The position numbers and the translations under genes are program-made. A stretch of 64,000 nucleotides of DNA from Mycobacterium sp. UM_CSW. Lineage in GTDB: Bacteria > Actinomycetota > Actinomycetes > Mycobacteriales > Mycobacteriaceae. The DNA lies in the NCBI RefSeq assembly GCF_000455205.1, contig NZ_AUWQ01000055.1, forward strand, positions 1 to 64,000, written 5' to 3'. Of the stretch, positions 62,699 through 64,000 are shown piece after piece. Position 1 is the stretch's first letter; each line of letters opens with the position of its first letter. The notes beneath the pieces are model-generated. The model had not been told where the DNA came from, searched no databases, and saw nothing but the letters and a program-made list of their open reading frames with translations.

Positions 62699-63435
62699 GC
62701 GCCGTCGCGGTGCTGCTGATCGCGCTCGGGATCGCCGACCTGTGTCGGCGGGCGGTCCGCACGGCGTGGCTCCCTGTGGTGATCGCGCCGATCGTGGTGG
62801 CGGGCTGCGCGGCGCTGGGTGCGCTGTGGCATCGCGGCGATATCCCGCTGCTCGTACTGGCGGCCACCGCGGCCGTCGTGTGGGAGTGGCTGTGCCTGCG
62901 CGCCGAGCGCAGCGGCAAACGACAGGCAGCCCCGTTGGCCGTGTTCGCCGCCGCGCTGGTATTGCTGATCGGGTTGTCCGGCTGGTCCTCTCCCGTCCAC
63001 GGCCTGATCGCGCGGTGGTCCGCCTGGGCGCAACTGCCGCTGAGCAACGTGACGCCCACCCGGCTGCTGATGATCGTCGCCGTGGTGCTGGTGCAGCTCG
63101 CCACCGGAAATCAGTTGGTGCGCCTCGTGCTTGGCTCGGTGGGTGCGGTGCGCCCGGCCGGTGAGCCGCAGCCATCCGACCGACTCAAGGGCGGCCGGCT
63201 GCTGGGCCCGATGGAACGCCTGCTGATCCTGAGCCTCGGCGTCGGCGGGCAGGTGGCCGCGGCCAGCGCCGTCGTAGCCGCCAAGGGCATCATCCGCTTT
63301 CCCGAGCTGAGCGCCCAAAAGAACCGCAACGGCGACGTCGGCATCGACGAGGTGACCGAATACTTTCTGGTCGGCAGCTTCACCAGCTGGCTGCTGGCCT
63401 TGGGCGGAATCGCGCTGGTGCTGGCCGCGCGATGA
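62695..63435 (+). CDS. SatD-associated integral membrane protein (DUF3307-like C-terminus)
   Basis: A 246-residue membrane protein with about six hydrophobic segments. The C-terminal region GRLLGPMERLLILSLGVGG, AAKGIIRF and EYFLVGSFTSWLLAL is the pattern I associate with DUF3307 proteins that accompany SatD genes in other bacteria. It starts four bases inside the SatD stop (ATGA), so the two are coupled. Function unknown; a membrane sensor or transporter controlled by the SatD-HTH protein is possible. Confidence 0.78.
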   Translation: MSAVAVLLIALGIADLCRRAVRTAWLPVVIAPIVVAGCAALGALWHRGDIPLLVLAATAAVVWEWLCLRAERSGKRQAAPLAVFAAALVLLIGLSGWSSPVHGLIARWSAWAQLPLSNVTPTRLLMIVAVVLVQLATGNQLVRLVLGSVGAVRPAGEPQPSDRLKGGRLLGPMERLLILSLGVGGQVAAASAVVAAKGIIRFPELSAQKNRNGDVGIDEVTEYFLVGSFTSWLLALGGIALVLAAR

Positions 63436-63454
63436 TGGCGGGCACACTATAGAG

Positions 63455-63931
63455 GTGGCATCTGCACCGATAGCCCGGCACCTGCTGCGGGCCAAAGACC
63501 TCGTCGACGCGCATTACTACGAACCGCTTTGCGTCACCGACCTGGCGGCGGCCGCTGGCCTGTCTCCGGCGCACTTCAGTCGACGGTTCAAGCGGGCGTT
63601 CGGCGAGTCGCCGCACCAGTACCTGCTGACACGGCGACTGGAACGAGCCGCGGCATTGCTACGCACGACCGACTGGACGGTGGCCGCCATTTGCATTGCC
63701 GTGGGTTGGGAAAGCGTGGGCTCGTTCACCACAAGCTTTCGCCGCATGTTCGGCGCGACGCCACAGACCTATCGGGCCAGCTTCCCACCGGCCGAGCGTC
63801 ACATACGAATTCCCCGCTGTGTAGCCCTGGCTTACGGGCGACCGCGAAACCGCACGTTTCGAGAAGACGACGAACCCACGCCGGCCGTAGCGTCAATGCA
63901 ACGCAACCATGACAGGAGAGCCGATGCTTAA
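63455..63931 (+). CDS. AraC-family transcriptional regulator
   Basis: A 158-residue protein that is essentially a bare AraC DNA-binding domain (residues about 8-105). It has two helix-turn-helix units, VTDLAAAAGLSPAHFSRRFKRAFG and TVAAICIAVGWESVGSFTTSFRRMFG, and no separate ligand domain. The GTG follows AGAGG. Its stop lies eight bases inside the next gene (a VOC/glyoxalase protein), which it probably regulates or is expressed with, an arrangement seen often in actinobacteria. Confidence 0.9.
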   Translation: MASAPIARHLLRAKDLVDAHYYEPLCVTDLAAAAGLSPAHFSRRFKRAFGESPHQYLLTRRLERAAALLRTTDWTVAAICIAVGWESVGSFTTSFRRMFGATPQTYRASFPPAERHIRIPRCVALAYGRPRNRTFREDDEPTPAVASMQRNHDRRADA

Positions 63932-64000
63932 GATTGCCAACGCCCAGTTCTGGGTGCACGACCAAGAGGCGGCGCTGGAGTTCTACACCAAAACGCTCGG
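63924..64000 (+). CDS. VOC (glyoxalase/bleomycin-resistance-like) protein, 5' end only
   Basis: An ATG at 63924, after ACAGGAGAG, opens a frame that runs off the window. The 25 visible residues (MLKIANAQFWVHDQEAALEFY followed by TKTL) are the first beta-alpha unit of a vicinal-oxygen-chelate domain. It overlaps the AraC gene by eight bases. Substrate unknown. Confidence 0.8.
   Translation, partial: MLKIANAQFWVHDQEAALEFYTKTL

Overview
The window is chromosomal DNA from a slow-growing Mycobacterium. It is GC-rich throughout and carries a PE_PGRS tail, two PPE genes (one of the MPTR type), a complete mce4 operon, and the sterol-catabolism gene set in nearly the order known from M. tuberculosis Rv3491 to Rv3553. 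The PGRS and MPTR genes argue for a pathogen-related slow grower outside the M. avium complex. That placement is an inference; homologue names below come from remembered M. tuberculosis proteins, not from a search.

Layout. 1-0.9 kb: PE_PGRS 3' end and a secreted Rv3491-like protein. 0.97-11.4 kb (minus): the ten-gene mce4 sterol importer. 11.6-12.8 kb (minus): hsd4A and ferredoxin fdxD. 12.96-17.5 kb (plus): fadE26-fadE27-fadD17 plus a beta-lactamase-fold serine hydrolase. 17.5-21.6 kb (minus): ThDP enzyme, amidohydrolase, fadD19. 21.7-31.7 kb: echA19, cyp142, an acetoacetate-decarboxylase-like gene, an F420 oxidoreductase, the DUF35-ltp4-ltp3-NTF2 operon, gamma carbonic anhydrase, kshA. 31.9-38.5 kb (minus): sulfotransferase, SDR, DUF1214, a haemophore-like protein and two PPE genes. 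38.7-44.1 kb: hsaEGF divergent from kstD and a MaoC hydratase. 44.1-47.8 kb: a non-sterol insert with a cNMP-binding patatin lipase, an FHA-nucleotide cyclase and a DUF559/AbiEi-like protein. 48-54 kb (minus): cyp125-fadE28-fadE29-chsH2-chsH1-ltp2. 54.1-56.1 kb: fadA5, an NTF2-like gene and ddn. 56.3-61.5 kb: KstR2-type ring C/D genes (two SDRs, echA20, ipdA, ipdB, ipdC). 61.6-64 kb: a second Ddn-like protein, a SatD/membrane-protein pair, an AraC regulator and the start of a VOC gene.

How it works together. Mce4 imports cholesterol. CYP125/CYP142 oxidise the side chain, FadD17/FadD19 form CoA thioesters, and the FadE heteromers, EchA19, ChsH1/H2, FadA5 and Ltp2-4 shorten the chain. KstD and KshA open ring B, HsaE/G/F finish the ring A fragment, and EchA20/IpdAB/IpdC degrade rings C/D. 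Nine KstR-type boxes (TNNAACNNGTTNNA) lie at the promoters of the upper pathway, and one perfect KstR2-type box (AGCAAGTGCTTGCT) lies at 58022-58035. Several KstR boxes abut the start codon and overlap a TANNNT -10, as expected for repressed leaderless promoters.

The most unusual content is the cyclase/cNMP-lipase pair, the SatD-HTH gene with a palindrome on its -10, the haemophore/PPE island, the serine hydrolase fused by overlap to fadD17, and a composite palindromic repeat present at two convergent gene junctions. No tRNA, rRNA, CRISPR array or insertion sequence was recognised, and no stretch over 300 bases lacks a gene.
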